Source: SVMC01 sp045601345 (lineage in GTDB: Bacteria > Bacillota > Clostridia > Oscillospirales > Oscillospiraceae). Taken from it: a stretch of 28,007 nt of DNA. The notes beneath the pieces are model-generated. The model did no database searches and was not told the DNA's origin. It saw only the letters and a program-made list of their open reading frames with translations. The stretch covers positions 1-28,007 of the forward strand of contig JAZRZL010000032.1 in NCBI GenBank assembly GCA_045601345.1. The letters run 5' to 3'. This document shows positions 16,531 through 23,626 of this stretch, piece by piece (within the stretch, counting starts at the first letter, position 1; every line of letters begins with the position of its first letter). The position numbers and the translations under genes are program-made.

Positions 16531-16563
16531 GCTAAAAGACTAGGCAGGACAGAGATCCGTTCC

Positions 16564-16799
16564 CAATGGCAGTAAGTTAGCAGCTGCGGAAACCTTCCTA
16601 ACATAGCCCGCGCCAAGGCTTCCCCTTTGGGGAAGCTGTCGAGCGAAGCGAGACGGAAGAGGTCATTGAATGCACTGCTAAAACAGAAAATTTTCCTAAC
16701 ATAGAAAGTGCTCCGTCCTAGGAGGCCAACCTCATCCGCTGCCTGCGGGCGGCACCTTCTCCAGAGGGGAAGGCAAGGGCTGTTAACTTAACACCATTG
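16564..16799 (+). repeat. MITE-like repeat family R1, copy D (236 bp)
   Basis: The copy runs from CAATGGCAGTAAGTTAGCAGC to GCTGTTAACTTAACACCATTG. The left part differs from copy B2 (GCGGAAACCTTCCTAACATAGCCCGCGCC) but matches the short copy at 19010. The CGAGCGAAGCGAG block, the CCTGCGGGCGG hairpin and the final CCAGAGGGGAAGG are conserved. It fills most of the gap between PBP2 and the convergent GntR gene. Confidence 0.85.
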
Positions 16800-16837
16800 G
16801 GGGCGGGTCTGTGTCCTTAGGACACAGAACCGCCCCC
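16799..16837. terminator. Long hairpin between convergent genes
   Basis: An 18-bp stem with one mismatch (arms 16799-16816 and 16820-16837, loop TTA) begins GGGGGCGGGTCTGTGTCC. A T-rich stretch (ATTCATTTTTCTTATT) begins about eight bases downstream on the plus strand. It lies between the stop of PBP2 and the end of the GntR gene, so it may stop transcription from one or both sides. It is also related to the GGGGACGGTTCT repeats. Confidence 0.6.
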
Positions 16838-16857
16838 TGTCCTATTCATTTTTCTTA

Positions 16858-17508
16858 TTATTCGTGGCAGGCATCCAGAATGCTCTGGCGGGCATTGTCC
16901 ACGTGGTGGGTCATAAGGCTTTCGGCGCGGTCGCGTTCGCCGGCGGCGATAGCTTCATAGAGGGCGCGGTGCTCTCTGACAGAGCGCTCGGCTCTTGAGA
17001 GAATGTCCATCGACTCCCGGCGGAACTTCATAATTTTGCGGAGCATCGGCTGGAGGGCATCGGTGAGCATCTGGTGCTGGGACATACTATAGATCATATC
17101 GTGGAAGGCGGTATCCATTTCCACCACGCGGAGGGTGTCTCTGCGAGAGACGTAGAATTCCTGAAGCTCCAGCGTGTGGCGCATCTCCTCCAGCTGCTCT
17201 TCTGTGCGGTTCTGCGCGGCATAATAGGCAACCAGACCCTCAATGCGCACACGCATATTGAGAATATCCTCCAGATCGCGCTTGGTAATGCCCAGCACGA
17301 TGGAGCCGCGGGGGCTTTCCTGAATGAGCCGCTCCATGGACAGACGGCGCAGTGCCTCACGGATGGGGGTGCGGCTGACTCCCAGCTCCTCTACCAGACG
17401 AAGTTCCGTGAGAACTTCGCCTTTTTTGTAGACACCGGAAATAATATCTCGCTCCAGACGGTCAAAAACACGATCTGCCAGAGAAATGTTCATCTGTTTT
17501 CCGTTCAT
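16858..17508 (-). CDS. GntR-family regulator, FCD (FadR) subfamily
   Basis: 216 residues from the ATG at 17508, with GGAGG upstream. The winged helix-turn-helix at about 10-72 carries the family line EELGVSRTPIREALRRLSMERLI. The C-terminal FCD domain has likely metal ligands D132, H136 (MDTAFHD), H180 (REH) and H201/H202. Such proteins are usually repressors whose ligand is a small carboxylate. The gene begins 12 bases after the Re-citrate synthase gene and is surely in the same transcript, so it probably controls that operon through the GTATAC palindrome near 18940. The ligand cannot be deduced. Confidence 0.88.
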   Translation of the reverse strand: MNGKQMNISLADRVFDRLERDIISGVYKKGEVLTELRLVEELGVSRTPIREALRRLSMERLIQESPRGSIVLGITKRDLEDILNMRVRIEGLVAYYAAQNRTEEQLEEMRHTLELQEFYVSRRDTLRVVEMDTAFHDMIYSMSQHQMLTDALQPMLRKIMKFRRESMDILSRAERSVREHRALYEAIAAGERDRAESLMTHHVDNARQSILDACHE

Positions 17509-17520
17509 GTCGATCCCTCC

Positions 17521-18897
17521 TTACAGTCGAGCCAGACGGCCTTCGGAAAGTTGTTCGATTTTCTCCTCCAGCTCCGCATTGGAAAGCACGGTCTGCCGTC
17601 CGTCTTCATATTCTTTATCGACCCATTCCTTCAGGGCAATCACCAGAGGATCATGCTTTGTCAGAGCTTCCTCAGGGTTGAGGTGATAATTGGTGTTCAT
17701 CCAGTAGGCGATACCGGCAAGGCCGGAGGTTTTACTGATCTGTACGGAGGCCGGACGGTTGAGAAGGCGGTCGGTATTGAAGATGTTGTAAATTTCCTGA
17801 TCCTTCAGAAGACCGTCGGCATGGATACCGGCGCGGGTCACATTGAAGTTGCGCCCGACAAAGGGAGCCATGGGTGGGATATCGTAGCCGATGTCTTTGC
17901 GGAAGAATTCTGCAATTTCAGTAATCACTGTGGGATCCATGCCATCGAAGGAGCCGCGCAGGGAGGCATACTCAAAGACCATCGCTTCCAGCGGCACATT
18001 GCCGGTGCGCTCGCCAATGCCCAGCAGAGAGCAGTTGACCGCACACGCACCGTAGAGCCATGCCGTGGAGGCATTGGTGACCGCCTTGTAGAAATCATTG
18101 TGGCCGTGCCATTCCAGGCATTCGCTGGAGAGGTCGGAATAGTGCTGCAAGCCGTAGATGATGCCCGGTACACTTCTGGGCAGTGCGACACCGGTATAGG
18201 GTACGCCATAGCCCATGGTATCACAGGCGCGAATCTTGACAGGGATATGTGCCTGCTCGGAAAGATTGACCAGCTCATTGACAAAGGGTACGACAAAGCC
18301 GTAGAAATCAGCGCGGGTAATATCCTCTAGATGGCAGCGGGGGATGACACCGGCGTTGAATGCGTCCTTGACTGTAGCCAGATAATAATCCAGAGCCTGT
18401 TTGCGGCTCATCTGCATTTTCTTGAAGATATGGTAGTCACTGCATGAGACCAGAATGCCGGTCTCCCGGATGCCCAAATCCTTGACCAGCTTGAAGTCCT
18501 CCTTGCTGGCGCGGATCCATGTGGTGATTTCCGGGAAGGGCAGATCAAGCGCCATGCACTTTTCCAGCGCATCGCGGTCTTTTTTACTGTAGATGAAAAA
18601 CTCGGTCTGACGGATGATGCCATAAGGGCCGCCCAAACGGCTGAGAAGCTTGTAGATGTTTACAGTCTGATCAACAGTATAAGGCTCTACAGATTGCTGT
18701 CCGTCACGTAGGGAGGTATCGGTGATCCAGATTTCCTCCGGCATATTCATAGGCACCCGGCGGTGGTTGAATGCTACCTTGGGTACGAAGTCGTATTCAT
18801 AGATGTCCCGGTACAGGTTGGGATCGGGGATGTCCTGTAGGGAATATTTGTAGTTTTTTTGCTCTAATAAATTGGATTTGCTTGAAATTTCCAGCAT
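17521..18897 (-). CDS. Re-citrate synthase-like enzyme (DRE-TIM metallolyase family)
   Basis: 458 residues, with GGAGGG upstream. It belongs to the isopropylmalate/homocitrate synthase superfamily: R64-D65-G-Q-Q (acetyl-CoA/oxoacid and metal site), HGHND at 264-268 (metal histidines H264 and H266) and GERTGN at 295-300. It lacks the C-terminal leucine-regulatory domain of LeuA. The N-terminus (NLYRDIYEYDFVPKVAFNHR) and the blocks PRCHLEDITRADFYGFV and FVGRNFNVTRAGIHADGL are those I associate with the clostridial proteins identified as (R)-citrate synthase, as in Clostridium kluyveri. Expected reaction: acetyl-CoA plus oxaloacetate to citrate, feeding 2-oxoglutarate and glutamate synthesis in anaerobes without Si-citrate synthase. 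Homocitrate or isopropylmalate synthase remain alternatives; no leu or lys genes are nearby. Confidence 0.83.
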   Translation of the reverse strand: MLEISSKSNLLEQKNYKYSLQDIPDPNLYRDIYEYDFVPKVAFNHRRVPMNMPEEIWITDTSLRDGQQSVEPYTVDQTVNIYKLLSRLGGPYGIIRQTEFFIYSKKDRDALEKCMALDLPFPEITTWIRASKEDFKLVKDLGIRETGILVSCSDYHIFKKMQMSRKQALDYYLATVKDAFNAGVIPRCHLEDITRADFYGFVVPFVNELVNLSEQAHIPVKIRACDTMGYGVPYTGVALPRSVPGIIYGLQHYSDLSSECLEWHGHNDFYKAVTNASTAWLYGACAVNCSLLGIGERTGNVPLEAMVFEYASLRGSFDGMDPTVITEIAEFFRKDIGYDIPPMAPFVGRNFNVTRAGIHADGLLKDQEIYNIFNTDRLLNRPASVQISKTSGLAGIAYWMNTNYHLNPEEALTKHDPLVIALKEWVDKEYEDGRQTVLSNAELEEKIEQLSEGRLARL

Positions 18898-18939
18898 AGC
18901 ATTCCCTCCAAATACAAAAATCCATGTATGTCTGTATTG

Positions 18940-18950
18940 CTGTATACAAT
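18940..18950. promoter_or_regulatory. Candidate GntR/FCD operator
   Basis: On the minus strand the bases following the -10 start read ATTGTATACAG, a near-palindrome centred on GTATAC. Such TTGTATACAA-like sites are typical of FCD-type GntR regulators. It touches the -10 box of the Re-citrate synthase promoter. A further related AATACA..TACA stretch follows at 18925-18939, perhaps a second half-site. Confidence 0.5.
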
Positions 18951-18976
18951 TATACGCAAATTTTACGATTTGTCAA
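18949..18976 (-). promoter_or_regulatory. Promoter of the Re-citrate synthase/GntR operon
   Basis: On the minus strand TTGACA (18976-18971) and TATAAT (18954-18949) are both perfect consensus hexamers separated by 16 bases. The start site would be about 45 bases upstream of the ATG at 18897. Confidence 0.82.
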
Positions 18977-19009
18977 GAGGTTATGAAACGGGACAAGGGA
19001 ACGGTTTTT

Positions 19010-19108
19010 CAATGGCAGTAGGTTAACAGCCCTTGCCTTCCCCGTTGGGGAAGCCTTGGCGCGGGCTATGTTAGGAAGGTTTCCGCAGCTGCTAACTTAA
19101 TGCCATTG
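19010..19108. repeat. Short R1-family derivative, copy E (99 bp)
   Basis: Both R1 ends are present (CAATGGCAGTAGGTTAACAGC and GCTGCTAACTTAATGCCATTG, inverted repeats of about 21 bp), with one inner hairpin (CCTTCCCCGTTGGGGAAG). The central blocks of the long copies, including CGAGCGAAGCGAG and GCCGCC..GGCGGC, are missing. The right part matches the left part of copy D in reverse. It is flanked by degenerate GGGACAAGGGAACGG and GTTCTCTCCTGTCCCC, which are themselves inverted. Confidence 0.8.
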
Positions 19109-19134
19109 AAAACGGTTCTCTCCTGTCCCCTTTT

Positions 19135-19911
19135 TTATACGTGGATTTTCTTTTTTTCGCGGAGGTGGAAGGGCAGTGTGACCAGCGACATATAGGGCAG
19201 GAGGATGAGGATGGCCGGGAGAAGGTAGAGGAAGGGTAGCGGGATGAAGCGGTAGAAGAGGTTGAGGATGGGGTTGGTCTCTGGTTCGACGCAATAGAAA
19301 TAGTTAGCGTGGGCATTGAGGCCAAAATGACGCATGGCCATATTGATCAGGAAAATGAGGAAGGTCAGTCCGAAGGCCATGCAGATGGTTTTTACAAAAT
19401 CCCGGAAAGATGGGGTGTAAATCCCGAAGCTGCACAGCGCAATGCCGCCGAAGAAGACCATAAAATGGGTGCCATAGAAGCCAAGCATCCGGGGTAGGAG
19501 AATGCTGTAATCGGAAAAGCCGACACTCGGCATCAAAAGTGCCATCATTGCTCCAAGGGGAGCGATGAAGAAGCAAAAGCTCGTGAGAAAGCGGCGCTTG
19601 GTGAGGACGGCAATGGGGATGAGGATCATATTAATGTTGCAAAGATGCAAGGGAAGCTCCTCCCACCAGCTAAAGCCGCCCTTTCCGGCTTCGGTCATGA
19701 TGACAGAGTAGTCCGCATCTATGGATAAGCAGTACTTATAGACAAAAAATCCTGCCAGTGTCATAAGCATCAGGATCGCCAGCGTCCAGCGTCGTACAGA
19801 TTCCCGTGCCTTTCGCATTCCCAGAGACAATGCCAGAAAAATCACCGCGAAAATTCCAAAGGAAAGGAAAAAAGCGCCGTTGAAGGGGCTTAAAATCAAA
19901 ATATTTTCCAT
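19135..19911 (-). CDS. YwaF-family (TMEM164-like) integral membrane protein
   Basis: 258 residues from the ATG at 19911, with GGAG upstream. Seven or so membrane segments are visible. Conserved features include the WWEELPLHLCNINMILIPIA block, the histidine in FYGTHFMVFFGGIALC, and ANYFYCVEPETNPIL. These match the bacterial YwaF/TIGR02206 family. The biochemical role is uncertain; relatives of eukaryotic TMEM164 have been linked to acyl transfer, and the conserved Cys and His here would fit, but that is an inference. The gene is monocistronic, transcribed away from the attenuated operon from its own promoter. Confidence 0.78.
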   Translation of the reverse strand: MENILILSPFNGAFFLSFGIFAVIFLALSLGMRKARESVRRWTLAILMLMTLAGFFVYKYCLSIDADYSVIMTEAGKGGFSWWEELPLHLCNINMILIPIAVLTKRRFLTSFCFFIAPLGAMMALLMPSVGFSDYSILLPRMLGFYGTHFMVFFGGIALCSFGIYTPSFRDFVKTICMAFGLTFLIFLINMAMRHFGLNAHANYFYCVEPETNPILNLFYRFIPLPFLYLLPAILILLPYMSLVTLPFHLREKKKIHV

Positions 19912-19941
19912 AGTCAGGGTTCTCCTTCGACCTTTTTCCCT

Positions 19942-19970
19942 AGTATACTGTATTTATCGCCCTGATGCAA
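19942..19970 (-). promoter_or_regulatory. Promoter of the YwaF-like gene
   Basis: On the minus strand TTGCAT (19970-19965) and TATACT (19947-19942) are separated by 17 bases and lie about 30 bases upstream of the ATG. It is divergent from the promoter at 20009. Confidence 0.75.
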
Positions 19971-20008
19971 GCCTCATTCCCCCGTCCTCTATCCTCTATT
20001 TTTTCCTG

Positions 20009-20037
20009 TTGACAATTCGTGAAGAGCGTGATACAAT
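20009..20037 (+). promoter_or_regulatory. Promoter of the aryl-acid/IOR operon
   Basis: TTGACA at 20009 and TACAAT at 20032 with a 17-base spacer form a near-consensus promoter. Transcription should start near 20044, giving a leader RNA of about 200 bases up to the terminator, with the leader ORF inside it. Confidence 0.85.
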
Positions 20038-20103
20038 AATGCCAGAAATTCTTTTTCCATTTAAATACTTGAGCTTTTAAATCACTAAAGAATGGAGATC
20101 GCT

Positions 20104-20193
20104 ATGTTTACTGCTTGCCATAACAATGCCTATACCTATTATTTTAACTACGCCTATTATTATGGCGTGGTCAATTCTGGTTGGGCTGAATAA
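20104..20193 (+). CDS. Tyrosine-rich leader peptide (29 aa)
   Basis: A small ORF with its own GGAG six bases before the ATG encodes MFTACHNNAYTYYFNYAYYY followed by GVVNSGWAE. Tyrosine is at positions 10, 12, 13, 16, 18, 19 and 20 (codons from 20131 to 20163), seven of eleven residues, with phenylalanine at 2 and 14 and one tryptophan at 27. This composition is far from that of an ordinary protein and is the hallmark of an attenuator leader that measures tRNA charging. It lies between a good promoter and an intrinsic terminator, upstream of an operon for aryl-acid/aromatic 2-oxoacid metabolism. Its last codons overlap the antiterminator strand. A nascent peptide that senses free tyrosine, as TnaC senses tryptophan, is an alternative. 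Confidence 0.85.
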   Translation: MFTACHNNAYTYYFNYAYYYGVVNSGWAE

Positions 20194-20247
20194 GGCAAGC
20201 TGCAAAAATCTGTAAGCTACCACAGCCGAACCGGCTGTGGTTTTTTT
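20177..20247 (+). promoter_or_regulatory. Transcription attenuator: terminator and competing antiterminator
   Basis: Terminator: a perfect 9-bp stem CCACAGCCG (20220-20228) / CGGCTGTGG (20232-20240), loop AAC, followed by seven T. Antiterminator: CTGGTTGGGCTG at 20177-20188, within the last codons of the leader, can pair with CAGCCGAACCGG at 20223-20234, with one mismatch and one G-U. That would use up the 5' arm and loop of the terminator. A ribosome that reaches the stop codon at 20191 covers the antiterminator strand and lets the terminator form. A ribosome held at the tyrosine codons leaves it free. The layout therefore predicts read-through under tyrosine shortage. Confidence 0.8.
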
Positions 20248-20271
20248 ATTATCCAACAGGAGGAAATGAAT

Positions 20272-21912
20272 ATGCCTATCACTGAAATCCTTGAAAAAAA
20301 TGCTGCCATGTACAAGAACGATGTCGCTCTGGTGGAGGTCAACCCCGAGCAGCGGGGCATCAAAAAGGGCACATGGAAGGAATACGACCTAATTGAAGCC
20401 TCCAACTGCCCCTATTACCGCAAGGAGATCACCTGGGGGCTGTTCAATGAGAAGGCCAACCGCTTCGCCAATGCCCTGCTTGACCACAACATCGGCAAAG
20501 GCAAAAAGGTCGCCATCCTGATGATGAACTGTTTGGAATGGCTGCCGGTTTACTTCGGCATCCTCAAATCCGGCGCAGTGGCAGTTCCGCTGAACTTCCG
20601 CTATGCAGCAGAAGAAATTCAGTATTGCGTCAATCTGGCAGATGTTGATCTTCTGGTATTCGGCCCGGAATTTATCGGCCGTATCGAAGAAATCGCAGAC
20701 GAGATCAGCCAGAAGACCGGCCTCATCTATTGCGGTGAGCCGCCCTGCCCCACCTTCGCCTATGCCTACAGCGCACTGGTCAGCGATTATTCGAGCGACA
20801 GCCCCAATATTCCCCTGACCGATGATGATGACGGTGCCATCTACTTCTCCTCCGGCACCACCGGCTTCCCCAAGGCCATCCTCCACAAGCACCGTTCCCT
20901 CTCCCACTCCTGCCGCGTGGAGCAGGCACACCACGGTCAGACCAAGGATGATGTATTCCTTTGCATCCCGCCGCTGTACCATACAGGTGCTAAAATGCAC
21001 TGGTTCGGCAGCTTCCTGGTCGGTGCAAAATCGGTGCTTCTCAAGGGTACCAAGCCCGAGTACATTCTTGATGCCGTCTCCAAGGAACAGTGCACCATCG
21101 TCTGGCTGCTCGTTCCCTGGGCGCAGGATATCCTCACCGCCATCGAAAGCGGCAATGTAAACTTAGCCGACTACAAACTTGACCAGTGGAGACTCATGCA
21201 CATCGGTGCGCAGCCCGTGCCGCAGAGCCTGATCCGCCACTGGAAGGAATATTTCCCCAACCACCAGTACGATACCAACTACGGCCTGTCCGAATCCATC
21301 GGTCCCGGCTGTGTCCACTTAGGTGTAGAAAACATCCACAAGGTCGGTGCCATCGGCAAGGCCGGCTTCGGCTGGGAAACCAAGATCGTCAAGGAAGACG
21401 ACACCATCATCAACGAGCCGAATGTGGTCGGCGAACTGTGTGTCAAGGGTCCCGGCGTTATGACCTGCTACTACCACAACCCCGAAGCCACCGAGGAAAT
21501 CCTCAAGGACGGCTGGCTCCATACCGGCGATATGGCGGTATACGATGAGGATAGGTTCATCTTCCTCGTTGACCGCAAGAAGGACGTGATCATCTCCGGC
21601 GGCGAAAACCTCTACCCGGTCGAGATTGAAAACTTCCTCTCTGCCAACCCGCACATTCAGGATGTTGCCGTCATTGGCCTTGCCGATCAGCGTCTGGGCG
21701 AAATCGCCGCCGCCATCATCCAGCTCAAGCCCGGTCATACCTGCACCGAAGAGGATATCAACACCTTCTGCCTCAAGATGCCACGCTACAAGCGTCCGAG
21801 AAAGATCATCTTCGCAGATGTTCCCAGAAATCCTACCGGTAAGATTGAAAAGCCCGTCCTGCGTGAGCGTTACGGTCAGGGTCGCCTCGTAGAATCCCAG
21901 ATTCGTAAATAA
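20272..21912 (+). CDS. AMP-forming acyl/aryl-CoA ligase
   Basis: 546 residues from the ATG at 20272, eight bases after AGGAGG; the ATG at 20266 is only two bases from that site and is rejected. It is a complete member of the ANL superfamily: P-loop SSGTTGFPK at 193-201, NYGLSESIGPG, GWLHTGD at 414-420, VDRKKDVIISGGENLYP at the hinge, and the catalytic lysine K524 in NPTGK. The reaction is carboxylate plus ATP plus CoA to acyl-CoA, AMP and PPi. The substrate is not readable from sequence. As first gene of an operon with IorAB and a PaaK-type ligase under a tyrosine leader, an aromatic acid such as 4-hydroxyphenylacetate or an arylpropionate is the best guess; a fatty acid is possible. Confidence 0.85.
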   Translation: MPITEILEKNAAMYKNDVALVEVNPEQRGIKKGTWKEYDLIEASNCPYYRKEITWGLFNEKANRFANALLDHNIGKGKKVAILMMNCLEWLPVYFGILKSGAVAVPLNFRYAAEEIQYCVNLADVDLLVFGPEFIGRIEEIADEISQKTGLIYCGEPPCPTFAYAYSALVSDYSSDSPNIPLTDDDDGAIYFSSGTTGFPKAILHKHRSLSHSCRVEQAHHGQTKDDVFLCIPPLYHTGAKMHWFGSFLVGAKSVLLKGTKPEYILDAVSKEQCTIVWLLVPWAQDILTAIESGNVNLADYKLDQWRLMHIGAQPVPQSLIRHWKEYFPNHQYDTNYGLSESIGPGCVHLGVENIHKVGAIGKAGFGWETKIVKEDDTIINEPNVVGELCVKGPGVMTCYYHNPEATEEILKDGWLHTGDMAVYDEDRFIFLVDRKKDVIISGGENLYPVEIENFLSANPHIQDVAVIGLADQRLGEIAAAIIQLKPGHTCTEEDINTFCLKMPRYKRPRKIIFADVPRNPTGKIEKPVLRERYGQGRLVESQIRK

Positions 21913-21991
21913 GCATACGCACCGCACGACTTTTTAATAAAAAAGTAAACCCACAGGCCATCACCAAAAATAATGTAAAGGAGAAATAACA

Positions 21992-23548
21992 ATGGATATT
22001 TTCATTAAGCTCGCCATGTTGATCGCCTTCTTCGCGGTCATGATCATCGTCGGCATTGTATGCCGGAAAAATGCAACAGATGTCAATGGTTTTGTTTTAG
22101 GCGGCAGAAGCGTCGGCCCCTGGCTGACGGCCTTTGCATACGGCACTTCGTACTTTTCCGCAGTTGTCTTCGTTGGCTATGCCGGTCAGTTCGGCTGGAA
22201 ATACGGCATAGCCGCGACATGGGCGGGCATCGGCAACGCGCTTCTCGGCTCGCTGCTCGCATGGAAGGTTCTTGGCCGCCGCACCCGCGTGATGACCCAG
22301 CACCTTGATTCTGCTACCATGCCCCAGTTCTTCGGCACACGCTTTAAAAGCCCTGCGCTGAAGCTGGCCTCCTCCGTTATTATTTTCATCTTCCTCATTC
22401 CCTACACCGCTTCGCTGTACAACGGCCTGAGCCGTCTGTTCGGTATGGCCTTCAATATTGACTACGCCGTGTGCGTGATCGTCATGGCCGTCCTCACTGG
22501 CATCTACGTGATCGCCGGTGGCTACATGGCAACCGCCATCAACGACTTCATTCAGGGCATCATCATGCTGTTCGGCATTGTCGCCGTGGTCATTGCGGTG
22601 CTCAAGTCTCAGGGCGGCTTCCTTGCAGCTCTGGATAGTCTCGGCAGAGTTTCCGACCCCAGTGTTTCCGAAACCCCGGGCGTTTTTGCCTCCTTCTTCG
22701 GACCCGATCCTGTAAACCTTCTCGGCGTGGTGCTGCTGACCTCCCTTGGCACTTGGGGTCTGCCTCAGATGGTGCAGAAGTTCTACGCCATTAAGTCTGA
22801 GAAGTCCATCAGCACCGGCACGACGATTTCCACCATCTTTGCTATCATCGTGGCAGGTGGCTGCTACTTCCTCGGCGGTTTTGGCCGTCTGTTTGCCGAC
22901 AAGGTGGATATCGCGGCTGACGGCTTCGATGCCATCATCCCCGCCATGCTTTCTGGCCTTCCCACCGTGCTGATCGCTATCGTGGTCATTCTGGTGCTTT
23001 CCGCCTCCATGTCCACCCTCTCCAGCCTGGTGCTGACCTCCAGCTCCACCCTGACCCTGGACTTCCTCAAGGACAGCCTGAAAATCAAGATGGATGAAAA
23101 GCGTCAGCTCTTCGTTATGCGTGCTCTCATCGTGGTGTTCATCGCCATCTCCGTTGTGATCGCCATTCTCCAGTACAATTCCAATGTCACCTTCATCGCA
23201 CAGCTCATGGGTGTCAGCTGGGGCGCACTGGCAGGTGCCTTCCTTGCTCCCTTCCTCTTCGGCCTGTACTGGAAGCGCACGACCGCCGCAGGCTGCTGGG
23301 CAAGCTTCCTGTTCTCCAGCGTGGTCATGATTGCCAATATTTTCTGGCGTGCCTCCTTCCCCGCCATTCTCCAGTCCCCCATCAATGCAGGCGCGTTCTG
23401 CATGATTGCCGGTCTCATCATCGTGCCGCTGGTAAGTATTTTCACCAAATCTCCCGACAAAAAGCTTGTAGAAGACATCTTCTCGTGCTATGATTATAAA
23501 GTTGTCGTTTCTGCCCGAACCTCCATTGGCGAGGCGGAAAAACAGTAA
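21992..23548 (+). CDS. Sodium:solute symporter (SSS family)
   Basis: 518 residues with GGAG upstream of the ATG. About 13 membrane helices are visible. SSS features include the N-terminal GGRSVGPWLTAFAYGTSYFSA, then AGGYMATAINDFIQG in the core and SASMSTLSSLVLTSSS, whose Ser/Thr residues correspond to the Na2 sodium site. It is closer to the PutP/PanF-type carriers for organic acids and amino acids than to sugar carriers. From its place between an acyl-CoA ligase and iorA, it probably imports the carboxylic acid that the ligases activate. A hydrophilic C-terminal tail of about 40 residues ends the protein. Confidence 0.87.
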   Translation: MDIFIKLAMLIAFFAVMIIVGIVCRKNATDVNGFVLGGRSVGPWLTAFAYGTSYFSAVVFVGYAGQFGWKYGIAATWAGIGNALLGSLLAWKVLGRRTRVMTQHLDSATMPQFFGTRFKSPALKLASSVIIFIFLIPYTASLYNGLSRLFGMAFNIDYAVCVIVMAVLTGIYVIAGGYMATAINDFIQGIIMLFGIVAVVIAVLKSQGGFLAALDSLGRVSDPSVSETPGVFASFFGPDPVNLLGVVLLTSLGTWGLPQMVQKFYAIKSEKSISTGTTISTIFAIIVAGGCYFLGGFGRLFADKVDIAADGFDAIIPAMLSGLPTVLIAIVVILVLSASMSTLSSLVLTSSSTLTLDFLKDSLKIKMDEKRQLFVMRALIVVFIAISVVIAILQYNSNVTFIAQLMGVSWGALAGAFLAPFLFGLYWKRTTAAGCWASFLFSSVVMIANIFWRASFPAILQSPINAGAFCMIAGLIIVPLVSIFTKSPDKKLVEDIFSCYDYKVVVSARTSIGEAEKQ

Positions 23549-23567
23549 AAAATGTAAACCGGTCTTC

Positions 23568-23601
23568 AGGTTTCCCAAGCTCTGCGGAGCTTGGCAAACC
23601 T
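23568..23601 (+). promoter_or_regulatory. Intercistronic hairpin before iorA
   Basis: AGGTTT.CCAAGCTC / GAGCTTGG.AAACCT form a 14-bp stem with one internal mismatch and a TGCG loop between the symporter stop codon and the iorA ribosome site (GGAGGG). No T-run follows, so RNA processing or differential stability is likelier than termination. Confidence 0.6.
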
Positions 23602-23626
23602 GTAATGAAAATAAGGAGGGTAACCT

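Noticed and set aside
20044..20240. T-box riboswitch for tyrosine in the operon leader
   Set aside because: No T-box sequence (TGGNACC-type antiterminator bulge) or specifier-loop structure is visible; a translated Tyr-rich ORF explains the leader better.
21925..21950. AT-rich hairpin (ACTTTTT / AAAAAGT) between the ligase and symporter genes
   Set aside because: Short stem with no GC pairs beyond one and no supporting context; too weak to call a terminator within what appears to be one operon.
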